DNA from: Methanolinea sp. UBA275
Lineage (GTDB): Archaea; Halobacteriota; Methanomicrobia; Methanomicrobiales; Methanospirillaceae
Assembly: GCA_002506105.1 (NCBI GenBank)
Contig: DAWU01000053.1
Coordinates: 46,639 to 110,638 of the forward strand
Reading direction: 5' to 3'
DNA: 64,000 bases
Position 1 is the stretch's first letter. Every line of letters begins with the position of its first letter. Positions 1-7,662 of this stretch are shown in pieces. The position numbers were made by a program, and so were the translations under genes. Below the pieces are notes generated by a model, which did not search any database, had not been told where the DNA came from, and was given only the letters and a program-made list of their open reading frames with translations.

Positions 1-1
1 C

Positions 2-574
2 GAAGAGACCGTGGAAGGCAATGTCGCATTTGGATTCGAGACCGGGGTCGGGCCGGCCGTCAGCATCCATGGCGGCATGGCAATCATGGGTGACGAGATC
101 TCGCTCGTGTACCACCATTCCTTTGCGGAGGGAAAGACGGTCTACATCATCATCCCGCCGACAGAGATCTCGTCTGCAGGAACCCAGGAGTTCGATCTCC
201 TGATGAACAAAGCCCGGGTGCTCGACTACCGCGACCGCGAGATCAAGGCCTACATGATCATGATGGACCTGATCCCGGCGCTCGAAAAGGCTGACCTTGG
301 GAAAATTGGAAACACCATCTGGGAGATCGAGTTCCGTGGATCGAAGCGGGCCGAGGTGGAGCACCATAGTTACTCAATCTACCGCCACATGAGCCGCCTC
401 AGGGAGGCCGGTTTTGAGTTCGTGGGGATGAGCTCTGTCGGACCTTCAATTGCGATCATCACGGACAAGAAGAAGTCAGAAGTCGAGAAGATCATGAAGG
501 ACCTTGGATTTTCAATCGCAATCGTGACAAAAGTGGACAACAAGGGTCTTGTAATAAAGCACGACAAGAAGTAG
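2..574 (+). CDS. GHMP-kinase family protein, likely beta-ribofuranosylaminobenzene 5'-phosphate synthase, C-terminal part (5' truncated)
   Basis: The reading frame is open from the first bases, so the gene begins outside the window and 190 C-terminal residues remain. The fragment has the layout of the GHMP-kinase C-terminal half. An SIHGGMAIMGD stretch is followed by a strand ending in IIIPPTE, a helical region, and a late GMSSVGPSIAIITD segment that matches the glycine-rich element near the end of COG1907 proteins. In methanogens that family (beta-RFAP synthase) condenses p-hydroxybenzoate or p-aminobenzoate with PRPP in methanopterin synthesis. This fits the cofactor genes that follow. Another archaeal GHMP kinase is possible because the N-terminal substrate motifs are missing. 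A T-rich run at 600-607 just downstream could end the transcript. Confidence 0.6.
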   Translation, partial: EETVEGNVAFGFETGVGPAVSIHGGMAIMGDEISLVYHHSFAEGKTVYIIIPPTEISSAGTQEFDLLMNKARVLDYRDREIKAYMIMMDLIPALEKADLGKIGNTIWEIEFRGSKRAEVEHHSYSIYRHMSRLREAGFEFVGMSSVGPSIAIITDKKKSEVEKIMKDLGFSIAIVTKVDNKGLVIKHDKK

Positions 575-894
575 ACAACACAAGGAGCAAGAATACTCCA
601 TTTTTTTCATCCCAAAGAATAGCACCCGGCCTCTCCCGGCAGGCTGAAGTGTCAGTCATCCTTCTTTTCCGCAATGTTCAGAGACGGGAATACCAACCCT
701 CTCATCCCCTCTCCGGCGTAACGAAATGGCGAAGCCTTCTTCTTAAGAAGCGTGCACGTCCTCACTGGCAGGACATAATGCTTTATGCCGGACTTGCCCC
801 AATATATTCGCTCAATTACCTTCCTGAGGATGACGGGGCTTCTCCTCCAGCACAGTCCCTCATTCCCGGCAGGAACTCTGCGAGGATCCCCTGG
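575..894. other. Intergenic region upstream of hypA with a 12-bp palindrome
   Basis: There is no convincing gene here. The segment holds a T-rich run at 600-607 after the previous gene and a perfect 12-bp palindrome (CTTCTTAAGAAG) at 739-750. The palindrome sits about 145 bases before the hypA start and could be an operator. The frame of hypA is open for 246 bases upstream of its start, but that part has no HypA-like residues. Confidence 0.4.
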
Positions 895-1236
895 ATGCAT
901 GAATACAGTATCGCGTACGATATCTATGCCACTGCGAAGAAAGCGGCGCTCGACCATGGGGCAACCGAAGTCAAACTGGTCTCAGTTGAATTCGGGGAGA
1001 TGGCAATGGTCAATCCCGAACAGGTCGAATTTCTCTTCAATATGCTCATCGAGGACGATCTGCTCATGAAAGGAGCGGGTCTCGCATGCACAGTCGTTCC
1101 GCCGGTCACATCATGTTCGTGCGGGTATGAGGGAACCGAGCGGTTCGTATGCCCCCGGTGCGGAGGGCTTCCCCATCTGGTGAAGGGAAGGGAGATCCTT
1201 GTCACCAATGTCGAGATCGAGGTAGAAGACACATGA
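895..1236 (+). CDS. hypA: Hydrogenase nickel insertion protein HypA
   Basis: HypA delivers nickel to the large subunit of [NiFe] hydrogenases. The ATG at 895 was chosen because it places the nickel-binding His at position 2 (MHE), the family hallmark, and gives the usual length of 113 residues; the frame upstream is open but unlike HypA. The zinc site is visible as C74-x-C76 and C86-x2-C89. The first pair is CxC rather than the common CxxC, which is a mild oddity. The stop overlaps the hypE start as ATGA, so the two are probably translated together. In a hydrogenotrophic methanogen the targets would be F420-reducing, Mvh and Ech/Eha-type hydrogenases. Confidence 0.9.
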   Translation: MHEYSIAYDIYATAKKAALDHGATEVKLVSVEFGEMAMVNPEQVEFLFNMLIEDDLLMKGAGLACTVVPPVTSCSCGYEGTERFVCPRCGGLPHLVKGREILVTNVEIEVEDT

Positions 1237-2228
1237 AGATCAACCTGATGCACGGGGCAGGCGGAGAGGTCATGGGAGAGCTCCTCAAGATCCTCACCCG
1301 GTTCGAGCACAACAATGCCGGGGGGATCGGCCTCGAGTCGCTCGATGACGGAGCGGTGATCCCGCTGAATGGGATGAATATTGTATTCACGACCGATTCA
1401 CATGTAGTCCGGCCGATATTCTTCCCGGGAGGGGATATCGGGCGTATCTCTGTCTGCGGGACGATCAACGATCTTGCCATGATGGGAGGTCGGCCGATCG
1501 CCCTTTCGTGCGGGATGGTCATCGAGGAGGGCTTTGAATCCGGCGACCTGGAGAAGATCGTCAAATCCATGGATAGTGCGTTAGGCGAGTGCGGGGCGAA
1601 CCTCGTGACCGGGGACACGAAGGTCCTCGAGAAAGGGGCACTTGACGGGATTGTCATCAACACTGCGGGAATAGGCATTGCCGACCGGGTGATCAGGGAC
1701 AACGGCCTCCGGATCGGGGATCGCATGATTGTGAGCGGGACACTCGGCGATCACGGGATGACCATCATGGCGGAGAGGGCACAGCTCTCCTTTGGCGACC
1801 AGCTGAAGTCCGACGTGGCCCCGCTGTGGGGCTTAATCGAGAAGGCTATGGCGGCAGGGGAAATCCACGCCATGAAGGATCCGACACGGGGTGGTTTTGC
1901 GAGCGCGATCAACGAGATGGCGAAAAAGAGCCGTGTCTCGGTGCGTATTTCCGAGGAAGCCCTCCCGTTTAAAAAGAGCGTGAAGAGCGCTGCCGAGATG
2001 CTCGGGATCGATCCCCTGCAGGTCGCAAACGAGGGCAAGGTCGTGATGGGGGTTCCGGAAAAGGACGCGGAGAGGGTGCTTTCGGCACTCCGGTCTCACC
2101 CTTACGGGAAGGATGCCGCACTCGTCGGCGAGGTCGTGCAGGGATCCCACGTCATCATGGAGACCAGGATTGGCGGGGAGCGCTTCATCGAGCCGCCTGT
2201 GGGGGACCCGGTGCCCCGCGTCTGCTGA
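1233..2228 (+). CDS. hypE: Hydrogenase maturation protein HypE (carbamoyl dehydratase)
   Basis: HypE dehydrates a carbamoyl group on its C-terminal cysteine to thiocyanate and hands cyanide to iron for the [NiFe] site. The ATG at 1233 overlaps the hypA stop and gives 331 residues. The N-terminus carries the HGAGGEVMGELL signature and an LDDGAVIP ATP-site motif. A PurM-like core follows with GDTKVL and DPTRGG, and the protein ends in the diagnostic PRVC, whose final Cys accepts the carbamoyl group. The gene ends one base before the convergent DUF447 gene. HypC, D and F are not in the window. Confidence 0.95.
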   Translation: MKINLMHGAGGEVMGELLKILTRFEHNNAGGIGLESLDDGAVIPLNGMNIVFTTDSHVVRPIFFPGGDIGRISVCGTINDLAMMGGRPIALSCGMVIEEGFESGDLEKIVKSMDSALGECGANLVTGDTKVLEKGALDGIVINTAGIGIADRVIRDNGLRIGDRMIVSGTLGDHGMTIMAERAQLSFGDQLKSDVAPLWGLIEKAMAAGEIHAMKDPTRGGFASAINEMAKKSRVSVRISEEALPFKKSVKSAAEMLGIDPLQVANEGKVVMGVPEKDAERVLSALRSHPYGKDAALVGEVVQGSHVIMETRIGGERFIEPPVGDPVPRVC

Positions 2229-2229
2229 T

Positions 2230-2802
2230 TCAGGGATCGTTTCGTTCTTTTTTGATACACTGCTGCAGACGTGTGAGTGCTTCGAGTTCCCTCTTCCCCC
2301 CGCACCGCTGCACGATGGACGAATGATGGGCGATCCACGCCCCGAGTGCAGGATCCCCGTTCTGCACGAACCGGGTTGCGTGGACCGTCGCCTCGATGAT
2401 GCTTGAGAAGCCGCGGTTCACCGGGTGGACTGCACAGGTGAGCATCTGCTGGTAGAGAGCGGTGAGTTCAACCATGATCGCCTCATCGGTCTCCCCCGAG
2501 ATCTCCGCGGAATACACCGCCCATGCCTCCGCTTCAGAGAGCCTCTGGACAGAGAGCCCGGCAACTTTCTCCGTCACGAAGTGCTCTCTCCCGAGATCTC
2601 CGAATGCTGTCTCGACATAGATCACCGGGTCGAAGAGAAAATTCGCCACAACCCAGCCATCCCGGCTGATATTCTCCGCGGTATGGCTGCCGCGGAAGAC
2701 CACCATTGTCGGGCTCTTCTCCCTGCAGATGATACCCATGGGTGCAGCATTCCACGCGGTCGTCGCGATCACCTCGTTGATGCCATCTCTTAGCAGTCCC
2801 AT
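2230..2802 (-). CDS. DUF447 family protein (predicted FMN-binding split barrel)
   Basis: The 190-residue protein matches the archaeal DUF447 family, with an N-terminal GINEVIATT element followed by NAAPMGI and a TAENI segment. Solved members of the family have a flavin-reductase-like split barrel. The ATG at 2802 was chosen: it overlaps the end of the CitG-like gene by 13 bases and starts directly before the conserved GLLRDGINEV region. A longer open frame upstream lies inside the neighbouring gene. In methylotrophic bacteria DUF447 proteins are encoded among tetrahydromethanopterin-linked C1 genes together with a CitG-like protein, which is the same pairing as here. Its reaction is not known to me; a role in methanopterin-type cofactor biology is inference from context. 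Confidence 0.8.
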   Translation of the reverse strand: MGLLRDGINEVIATTAWNAAPMGIICREKSPTMVVFRGSHTAENISRDGWVVANFLFDPVIYVETAFGDLGREHFVTEKVAGLSVQRLSEAEAWAVYSAEISGETDEAIMVELTALYQQMLTCAVHPVNRGFSSIIEATVHATRFVQNGDPALGAWIAHHSSIVQRCGGKRELEALTRLQQCIKKERNDP

Positions 2803-3611
2803 TCCCAACCTTCTCCCAACGCAATGTAGATCGATGCGATGATAATATCTGCGATAGAGCCAGGATTGATACCCCGGTCGATGCACTCCTGGTCGAACGC
2901 CTGGAGGTCCCGGACCCCATCCCTCACTTCCCTGGCCTTCTCCATCGTCTTCCAGGCAACGTCCGGCCCATGCTTCTTGATGATGAAGGTGTCCGGTTCA
3001 AGCGCAAGGAGGCCAAGGAATGCCTCGACGACGGCATCCCTCCCGCACCCCGCGGCATGGAGAAGATCGGCCCCCCGCCGGGTCATCTGGAACCCGTTGA
3101 TCCACTCCCTCGCTACCATGTCCCTCGGTGCAGAGAAGAGGAGCACATCATACAGGTTCATCCCCCGGGACCGGAGCTCCGCGATGGAGTCGGGGTCATT
3201 GACATCCAGCTCGTGTTTCTCGATAACCCGTACCTGGGTCTTCCCAAACGCATGATAGAACTCGATCGCATCATCAACGGTGGTGGCAGAAAGTATCTTC
3301 GATGCACCTTCGATGTTCTCTCCCATCACAAGCGGGATAAGGAGGATGAATGCGCCGAAATGAGTATTGCCGCCGGAATGGCCGCTTGTGCACACAACCG
3401 CCCTGCGGATGAGTGAGCCGATCCCGCCCTCTCCCCGCTCGGCAGCATCGAGTGCAGGTCGGGAGAGGATGGCGGATGCGAGAAAATGCTCGAGCCGTGT
3501 CGTGGCATAATCGTGGCAGCGGTCAACGTTTCCCGGCTTCGGATACGCCGAGACCTCCAGCACCATTGCCAGCTGAGCGCGTTCAGCCCGTGTGAGAGTC
3601 CTCATTGTCAA
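2790..3611 (-). CDS. Triphosphoribosyl-dephospho-CoA synthase-like (CitG/MdcB family) protein
   Basis: The protein has 273 residues. It shows the family pattern of an early EVSAYPKPGNVDR motif, then SGHSGGNTHFGAFILLIPL, and a TRRGADLLHAAGCGRD helix. CitG proper makes the citrate-lyase prosthetic group, but no citrate or malonate decarboxylase genes are present. Methanogens and methylotrophs keep a paralogue beside DUF447, linked in Methylobacterium to the tetrahydromethanopterin C1 genes. The N-terminus overlaps the marker 9 gene by 29 bases, and the C-terminus overlaps DUF447 by 13, which argues for strong translational coupling. A start at 3605 (second Met) is equally possible. I would not assign the citrate-lyase function. 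Confidence 0.8.
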   Translation of the reverse strand: MTMRTLTRAERAQLAMVLEVSAYPKPGNVDRCHDYATTRLEHFLASAILSRPALDAAERGEGGIGSLIRRAVVCTSGHSGGNTHFGAFILLIPLVMGENIEGASKILSATTVDDAIEFYHAFGKTQVRVIEKHELDVNDPDSIAELRSRGMNLYDVLLFSAPRDMVAREWINGFQMTRRGADLLHAAGCGRDAVVEAFLGLLALEPDTFIIKKHGPDVAWKTMEKAREVRDGVRDLQAFDQECIDRGINPGSIADIIIASIYIALGEGWEWDC

Positions 3612-4722
3612 AGATATGATGCATGATCTTGTCGGCCAGCTGTCTCTTTGCGTTCATATATTCCCTGTTTGAGATCCCGGCCTCTTTTAAGGTCATCTCC
3701 CTGAACATGCAGGGCGAGGAATCCTTGCAGCACCAGGCAAGGCTCCCGAAGCACGTCTGGGAGCCTGTATCGAGCGGAGTGCCCGAGACGGCCCCCATCT
3801 TGAAGGAGAGGTACTCGTCGTTTGAGACCCCTATCCTCTCAAGCGTCGGGATGAGGGGACAGCTTTTGACCGGCATACAGCAGAAGGCAAGACCACGCAG
3901 ATCCCCGCCCCGGCAGATCTGTTTTGGTGCGTTGTACCATCCGTGCTCGTCAGTAAACCGGGAGATCGCCGCATCGAGCCCGGCAAGCGTCCTCTCGTCT
4001 GAACGGCGTGCGAGTGAGACAAGGTCTGCACCGTGTGAGAGCATGTCCTTCATCTTTTCAAATGAATTGATCGAATTGTTTGCGATCACGACAAGGGGGC
4101 AGCTGTTCCTGATCTGTTTCACCTTCTGGTACCCGAAATCCATCAGGTCCACATGGATGATATCCGCGCCGGCCTTCCAAATTTTTTGTGCAAGCAGCAG
4201 GTCATCGGCAGCAACACCTGCCCTGATCTTGACCGAGACCGTGACATCCTCCTTCTTCAGCGCCTGGATATAGGTGGCAAGTCGATCAGGATGATGGAGG
4301 AGATATTCACCGCAGCGTGCCTGCACAAGGGGTTCCTGGCGGCAGTGGGCGTCGATCTCATAGATGACGCCGTCGCCGATCTGCCCGGCAACAAGGGAGA
4401 ACGATTCAGCAGCGCTCCCTCTCATATTGAGCCCGCACACCACGTCGGAACGGGAGAGTTGGGAAACCTGCCGGGAGAGCTCCTCCACGGGATCGTCATA
4501 GATGAACTCTTTTCGGCCTGATTCTGCCAGGGCATTGCTCGCCGAGATCGTCGGTTCATCGATCGAGTATCCACCCAGGAACGCGGCACCGATATGCGCG
4601 GCACGCTCGAGGGCATAGTTCGCATCCACGATGCCTGCCATCGCCGAGATCGCAACAGGGGTCTTGATCACCCTGTTGTTCAGCAGCAGGCCATACCTCT
4701 CAAAACTGCGCATCGTTTCCAT
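3583..4722 (-). CDS. Methanogenesis marker 9 protein with a dihydrouridine synthase-like TIM barrel
   Basis: The protein has 379 residues. Roughly residues 1-260 resemble an FMN-type TIM barrel of the DUS/dihydroorotate dehydrogenase class (PVAISAMAGIVD near the start, CGLNMRGS, VSVKIRAGV, IIHVDLMDFG). The C-terminal 110 residues carry the methanogenesis marker 9 domain: QICRGGDLRGLAFCCMPVKSC, then CFGSLAWCC and SSPC. That makes eight cysteines, the number described as invariant in this methanogen-only domain. The pattern suggests iron-sulfur clusters, which is inference. It is the first gene of the overlapping minus-strand trio and diverges from the F430 operon. The substrate is unknown. Confidence 0.85.
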   Translation of the reverse strand: METMRSFERYGLLLNNRVIKTPVAISAMAGIVDANYALERAAHIGAAFLGGYSIDEPTISASNALAESGRKEFIYDDPVEELSRQVSQLSRSDVVCGLNMRGSAAESFSLVAGQIGDGVIYEIDAHCRQEPLVQARCGEYLLHHPDRLATYIQALKKEDVTVSVKIRAGVAADDLLLAQKIWKAGADIIHVDLMDFGYQKVKQIRNSCPLVVIANNSINSFEKMKDMLSHGADLVSLARRSDERTLAGLDAAISRFTDEHGWYNAPKQICRGGDLRGLAFCCMPVKSCPLIPTLERIGVSNDEYLSFKMGAVSGTPLDTGSQTCFGSLAWCCKDSSPCMFREMTLKEAGISNREYMNAKRQLADKIMHHIFDNEDSHTG

Positions 4723-4754
4723 GGGGGACTCTCGTCTCCGGACACACCGCGTTT

Positions 4755-4775
4755 CCGAAGTTCTTATAAATATGA
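4755..4775 (-). promoter_or_regulatory. Candidate TATA box for the marker 9 operon
   Basis: On the minus strand an AT-rich TATTTATAAG-like element lies about 40 bases before the marker 9 start. That is a normal distance for an archaeal TATA box with a short leader. It is the only clear match in the 255-base divergent region for that strand; the evidence is position and composition only. Confidence 0.35.
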
Positions 4776-4977
4776 TGTTCGGGGATATAAAAAGTTGGAC
4801 CGTATGTCAAGGAAGTCCCGGAGGGCCAGGGCTGATAGGCAGGTGCACACACTCCCATCCTTGAGCGTGATATCCCTGTCCTCGTTCTCCAACATTGCGG
4901 AGTTCCGCGGTTCACCCCGCCGCGCACTGACATAAAACCGGTAATCATTTTAGTCCTTCAGTACAACGTATGTGCGT

Positions 4978-5379
4978 ATGAGTAAGACTGGCCTGTTACT
5001 TGTGGGACATGGAAGCACACTCCCTTTCAACAAGGATCTGGTGGAGAACACCGCCGGTATCATCACCAAAAAGCACCCGGAGTACGTGGTCAGGTGCGGG
5101 TTCATGAATATCAATTCTCCAAGTATTGGAGAGGCTCTGGCATCGTTCCAGGGAGAGCATATTAACTCACTTGTCGTGGTCCCGCTCTTCCTTGCAAAGG
5201 GTGTCCATATAGTTAAGGACATCCCGGAAGCCATCGGGCTTGATGAGGGGAAGAACAGGGGGACTTTTTCACTGAACGGAAGAACAATTCCACTTCTGTA
5301 TGCCGACCCCATAGGGAGCGATCCCCTCCTTGCAGAACTTATGATCAGGAACGCAAAACGGGCTCTCTCCGACCTGTGA
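4978..5379 (+). CDS. cfbA: Sirohydrochlorin nickelochelatase CfbA (small CbiX type)
   Basis: CfbA inserts Ni(II) into sirohydrochlorin, the first committed step of coenzyme F430 synthesis; the small CbiX-type enzyme also accepts cobalt. The 133-residue length is that of the single-domain archaeal chelatase, half the size of bacterial CbiX. The metal-binding His is seen in LLLVGHGST near the N-terminus and a second one in FLAKGVH, as the family requires. ATG 4978 was chosen; a GTG two codons earlier (4972) is an alternative. The gene leads the run cfbA-cfbE-cfbD-cfbB with a gap of only four bases to cfbE. This context favours the nickel role over cobalamin synthesis. Confidence 0.9.
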   Translation: MSKTGLLLVGHGSTLPFNKDLVENTAGIITKKHPEYVVRCGFMNINSPSIGEALASFQGEHINSLVVVPLFLAKGVHIVKDIPEAIGLDEGKNRGTFSLNGRTIPLLYADPIGSDPLLAELMIRNAKRALSDL

Positions 5380-5383
5380 AGAT

Positions 5384-6592
5384 ATGCGCATCCTTGTCCT
5401 GGACACCATCCATGGCGGTGCAGTCATAGCGCATGCTCTCCGGGACAGGGGGCATTCGGTTGACATGGTGGATGTCTACCGGGGGAAGGCAGGAATCAGC
5501 CCTGATGAGGCAGAGCATCGCACATATGATCTTGCCATCGCCCCCGTCCACCTGGACCCTGCCTATCCTCTCCTGCATGGGATCGGGTCGCCTGTACTCT
5601 CGCATCATCAGGCAGTGAAATGGATCCTGGGACATGAGGTGCCCCGGCCGTTCATCGAGATCACCGGGGCTAGGGGAAAGACGACAACCGCCCATGCACT
5701 GGCACACGTAATGGAGGGTCCGGGAATCCTGCACACGTCGACAGGCACCATCGAGTACCCTGCGGGAGTGAGATATAGTAATCCGGGGATCACCCCTGCT
5801 TCCCTGATCGGGGCGGTCACTCTTGCAAAGAAGATCGGAGGCTGGGTGATCGCGGAGATCTCGCTCGGGTTTTCCGGGTTAGGGCAACTAGGCATCCTCA
5901 CCTCAACAGAGACCTACCCCTTCGCGGCAAAGCAGAAGGACGCCCTGAAAGAAAAAATGCGGTCCGGCCGGTCGCTCCCGGCGATAATCCTGCCACCGGG
6001 AATGCACAGGGAAGGATCCGGCATTCCTGCAAATGAGATCGTGCATACCGACGGCTTGACCTGCCGCTTCGGGTGGGGAGATCTAGAGGGAGAATTCTGC
6101 ACCCCGCTTCTCGTCAATGAAGCCTATAGGACACCTCTTATTCTGGCAGCGGCCGCTGCATGCGTGCTTGGGATAGATCCGACCACGCTTGCGACATTTT
6201 CCCCGCTCGAGGGGAGGCTGGCAGTCTCGAGAATCGGCAATACTGTCGTCGTGGACGATTCCAATTCAGGAACCTGTGCCGCAACCGCACGGCAGGCTAT
6301 ACAGCTGGCCCGGCAGGAATCCGGGTGCCGGGGTCCGCTCACGCTCGTCATCGGCAAGGAGGACGGGGCCATATGCGAGGGATTCCCTGCCGGAGACATC
6401 CTCGCTGTGGTCAGGGAAGAGAACCCGGAGCGCGTGATCCTTGTCGGGAAGGACTACGAATCAGGGATCCCGGACATCATCCGGCAGACCATCCGGGTCT
6501 CCTGCTGCAATTCCCTCGCAGAGGGAAAGGCATCTGCCCTCGAAGATACCGCATGCGGCATGGTAGTGCTGGCGGTGAAGACATGGAGGTGA
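5384..6592 (+). CDS. cfbE: Coenzyme F430 synthetase CfbE (Mur ligase-like)
   Basis: CfbE is an ATP-dependent Mur-ligase relative that closes the final six-membered carbocyclic ring, converting 15,17(3)-seco-F430-17(3)-acid to F430. The 402 residues show the Mur P-loop GARGKT at 95-100 preceded by FIEIT. A SRIGNTVVVDDSNSGTCAAT region matches the ADP-binding/C-terminal transition, where Mur ligases read V-DDYAH. Its 3' end overlaps cfbD by ten bases. The gene order (A, E, D, B) supports the assignment. Confidence 0.92.
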   Translation: MRILVLDTIHGGAVIAHALRDRGHSVDMVDVYRGKAGISPDEAEHRTYDLAIAPVHLDPAYPLLHGIGSPVLSHHQAVKWILGHEVPRPFIEITGARGKTTTAHALAHVMEGPGILHTSTGTIEYPAGVRYSNPGITPASLIGAVTLAKKIGGWVIAEISLGFSGLGQLGILTSTETYPFAAKQKDALKEKMRSGRSLPAIILPPGMHREGSGIPANEIVHTDGLTCRFGWGDLEGEFCTPLLVNEAYRTPLILAAAAACVLGIDPTTLATFSPLEGRLAVSRIGNTVVVDDSNSGTCAATARQAIQLARQESGCRGPLTLVIGKEDGAICEGFPAGDILAVVREENPERVILVGKDYESGIPDIIRQTIRVSCCNSLAEGKASALEDTACGMVVLAVKTWR

Positions 6593-7662
6593 ACCCTATC
6601 AAGTACATGCAGCCACGACCGAGTTCGATCGTTGCCGCGCTCTATACCGCAAGGGACCTTGATGTGGATGTCGCGATCCTGCACGGGCCTTCAGGCTGCT
6701 CCTTCAAGCATGCCAGGCTGCTCGAGGAGGACGGGTTGCGGGTCCTGACCACCTCACTTGCCGATCATGAGTTCATCTTCGGAGGCCAGCAATCCCTCGA
6801 AGATGTACTTCGATACGCCGAGGAGACTTTCTCTCCGAAAAGGATGGCCGTGATAGGGACCTGCGTCTCCATGATTATCGGGGAGGATCTCCAGTCCGCC
6901 ATCCAGAACTCGAAAATTGCCACCCCTACGATCTCAGTCGAGATCCACGCCGGATTCCCGGAGAACATTGATGGCGTGATTGCGACTCTCGAACCGGCAG
7001 CAGAAGCCGGCTGGATCAGCCAAGAGGAGCGAGAGCGGCAGATAACACTGCTCAGGAAAGCAAATGAGGTGGAGAGGCTGCGCGGAGCGGCATCCCGGCC
7101 GTATATCGAGCCATCGAGAGGCGACTTAAAGCACCTGGCCGCAGAACGGCTTCTCCTGTATGCCCGGGATGGAAAGAAGGGTCTTGCCATCATGAATGCA
7201 AAGAAGGAGACGGCATACATGTTCGCCGATGAACTACTTTCGCTCCACGAGACCTGCCCCGGTGCAGACATCACGTATATCGCAAACCTGGAAGAGAGGG
7301 GTCTCCACAAGGTGAGGAGTGATGCCCGCCGGATCCGCGATGAACTCCGGGAGAGAGGGCTTGCACCCATCCTGTGCGGAGCACTCGACGAATATGGGGC
7401 CAACGGGGACCGGCTTGGAGCCCTTATACAGGAGTACTCCCCGGACTTCGCGTTCATTGTCGGGGTACCGCATGCGATACCCCCGCACTATCTTTCGGAG
7501 GTGGAGTGCATCTCGGTTACGAACGGTCCACGGCAGGTCAAACCTCTCAAGGAGCAGGGGCACGAGCTTGTCATTGTCGAGGTTGACCTCCATCCCCGGA
7601 CACTCGGCGTCACCCGTATCGTGGAGAGCGAACTCGGTGCGGTTATCCGGAGCATGGCATGA
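6583..7662 (+). CDS. cfbD: Ni-sirohydrochlorin a,c-diamide reductive cyclase, CfbD subunit (NifD-like)
   Basis: CfbD is the nitrogenase-like catalytic component that reduces Ni-sirohydrochlorin a,c-diamide to seco-F430, driven by ATP and electrons from the NifH-like CfbC. ATG 6583 starts inside the end of cfbE and gives 359 residues. An open frame further upstream is only the shadow of cfbE. Cluster-ligating cysteines appear in HGPSGCSFKH near residue 39 and in IGTCVSMIIGEDL near residue 92, two per subunit as expected for a homodimer sharing an iron-sulfur cluster. The stop overlaps the cfbB start (ATGA). The obligatory partner cfbC is not found in this window. Confidence 0.92.
   Translation: MEVNPIKYMQPRPSSIVAALYTARDLDVDVAILHGPSGCSFKHARLLEEDGLRVLTTSLADHEFIFGGQQSLEDVLRYAEETFSPKRMAVIGTCVSMIIGEDLQSAIQNSKIATPTISVEIHAGFPENIDGVIATLEPAAEAGWISQEERERQITLLRKANEVERLRGAASRPYIEPSRGDLKHLAAERLLLYARDGKKGLAIMNAKKETAYMFADELLSLHETCPGADITYIANLEERGLHKVRSDARRIRDELRERGLAPILCGALDEYGANGDRLGALIQEYSPDFAFIVGVPHAIPPHYLSEVECISVTNGPRQVKPLKEQGHELVIVEVDLHPRTLGVTRIVESELGAVIRSMA

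Noticed and set aside
2790..3611. Citrate lyase prosthetic group synthesis by the CitG-like protein
   Set aside because: No citrate or malonate decarboxylase genes are present, and CitG-like proteins in methanogens sit with C1 cofactor genes instead.
6160..6582. N-terminal extension of cfbD
   Set aside because: The open frame upstream of 6583 is inside cfbE in another frame and reads as Arg-rich noise; CfbD homology begins at Met 6583.
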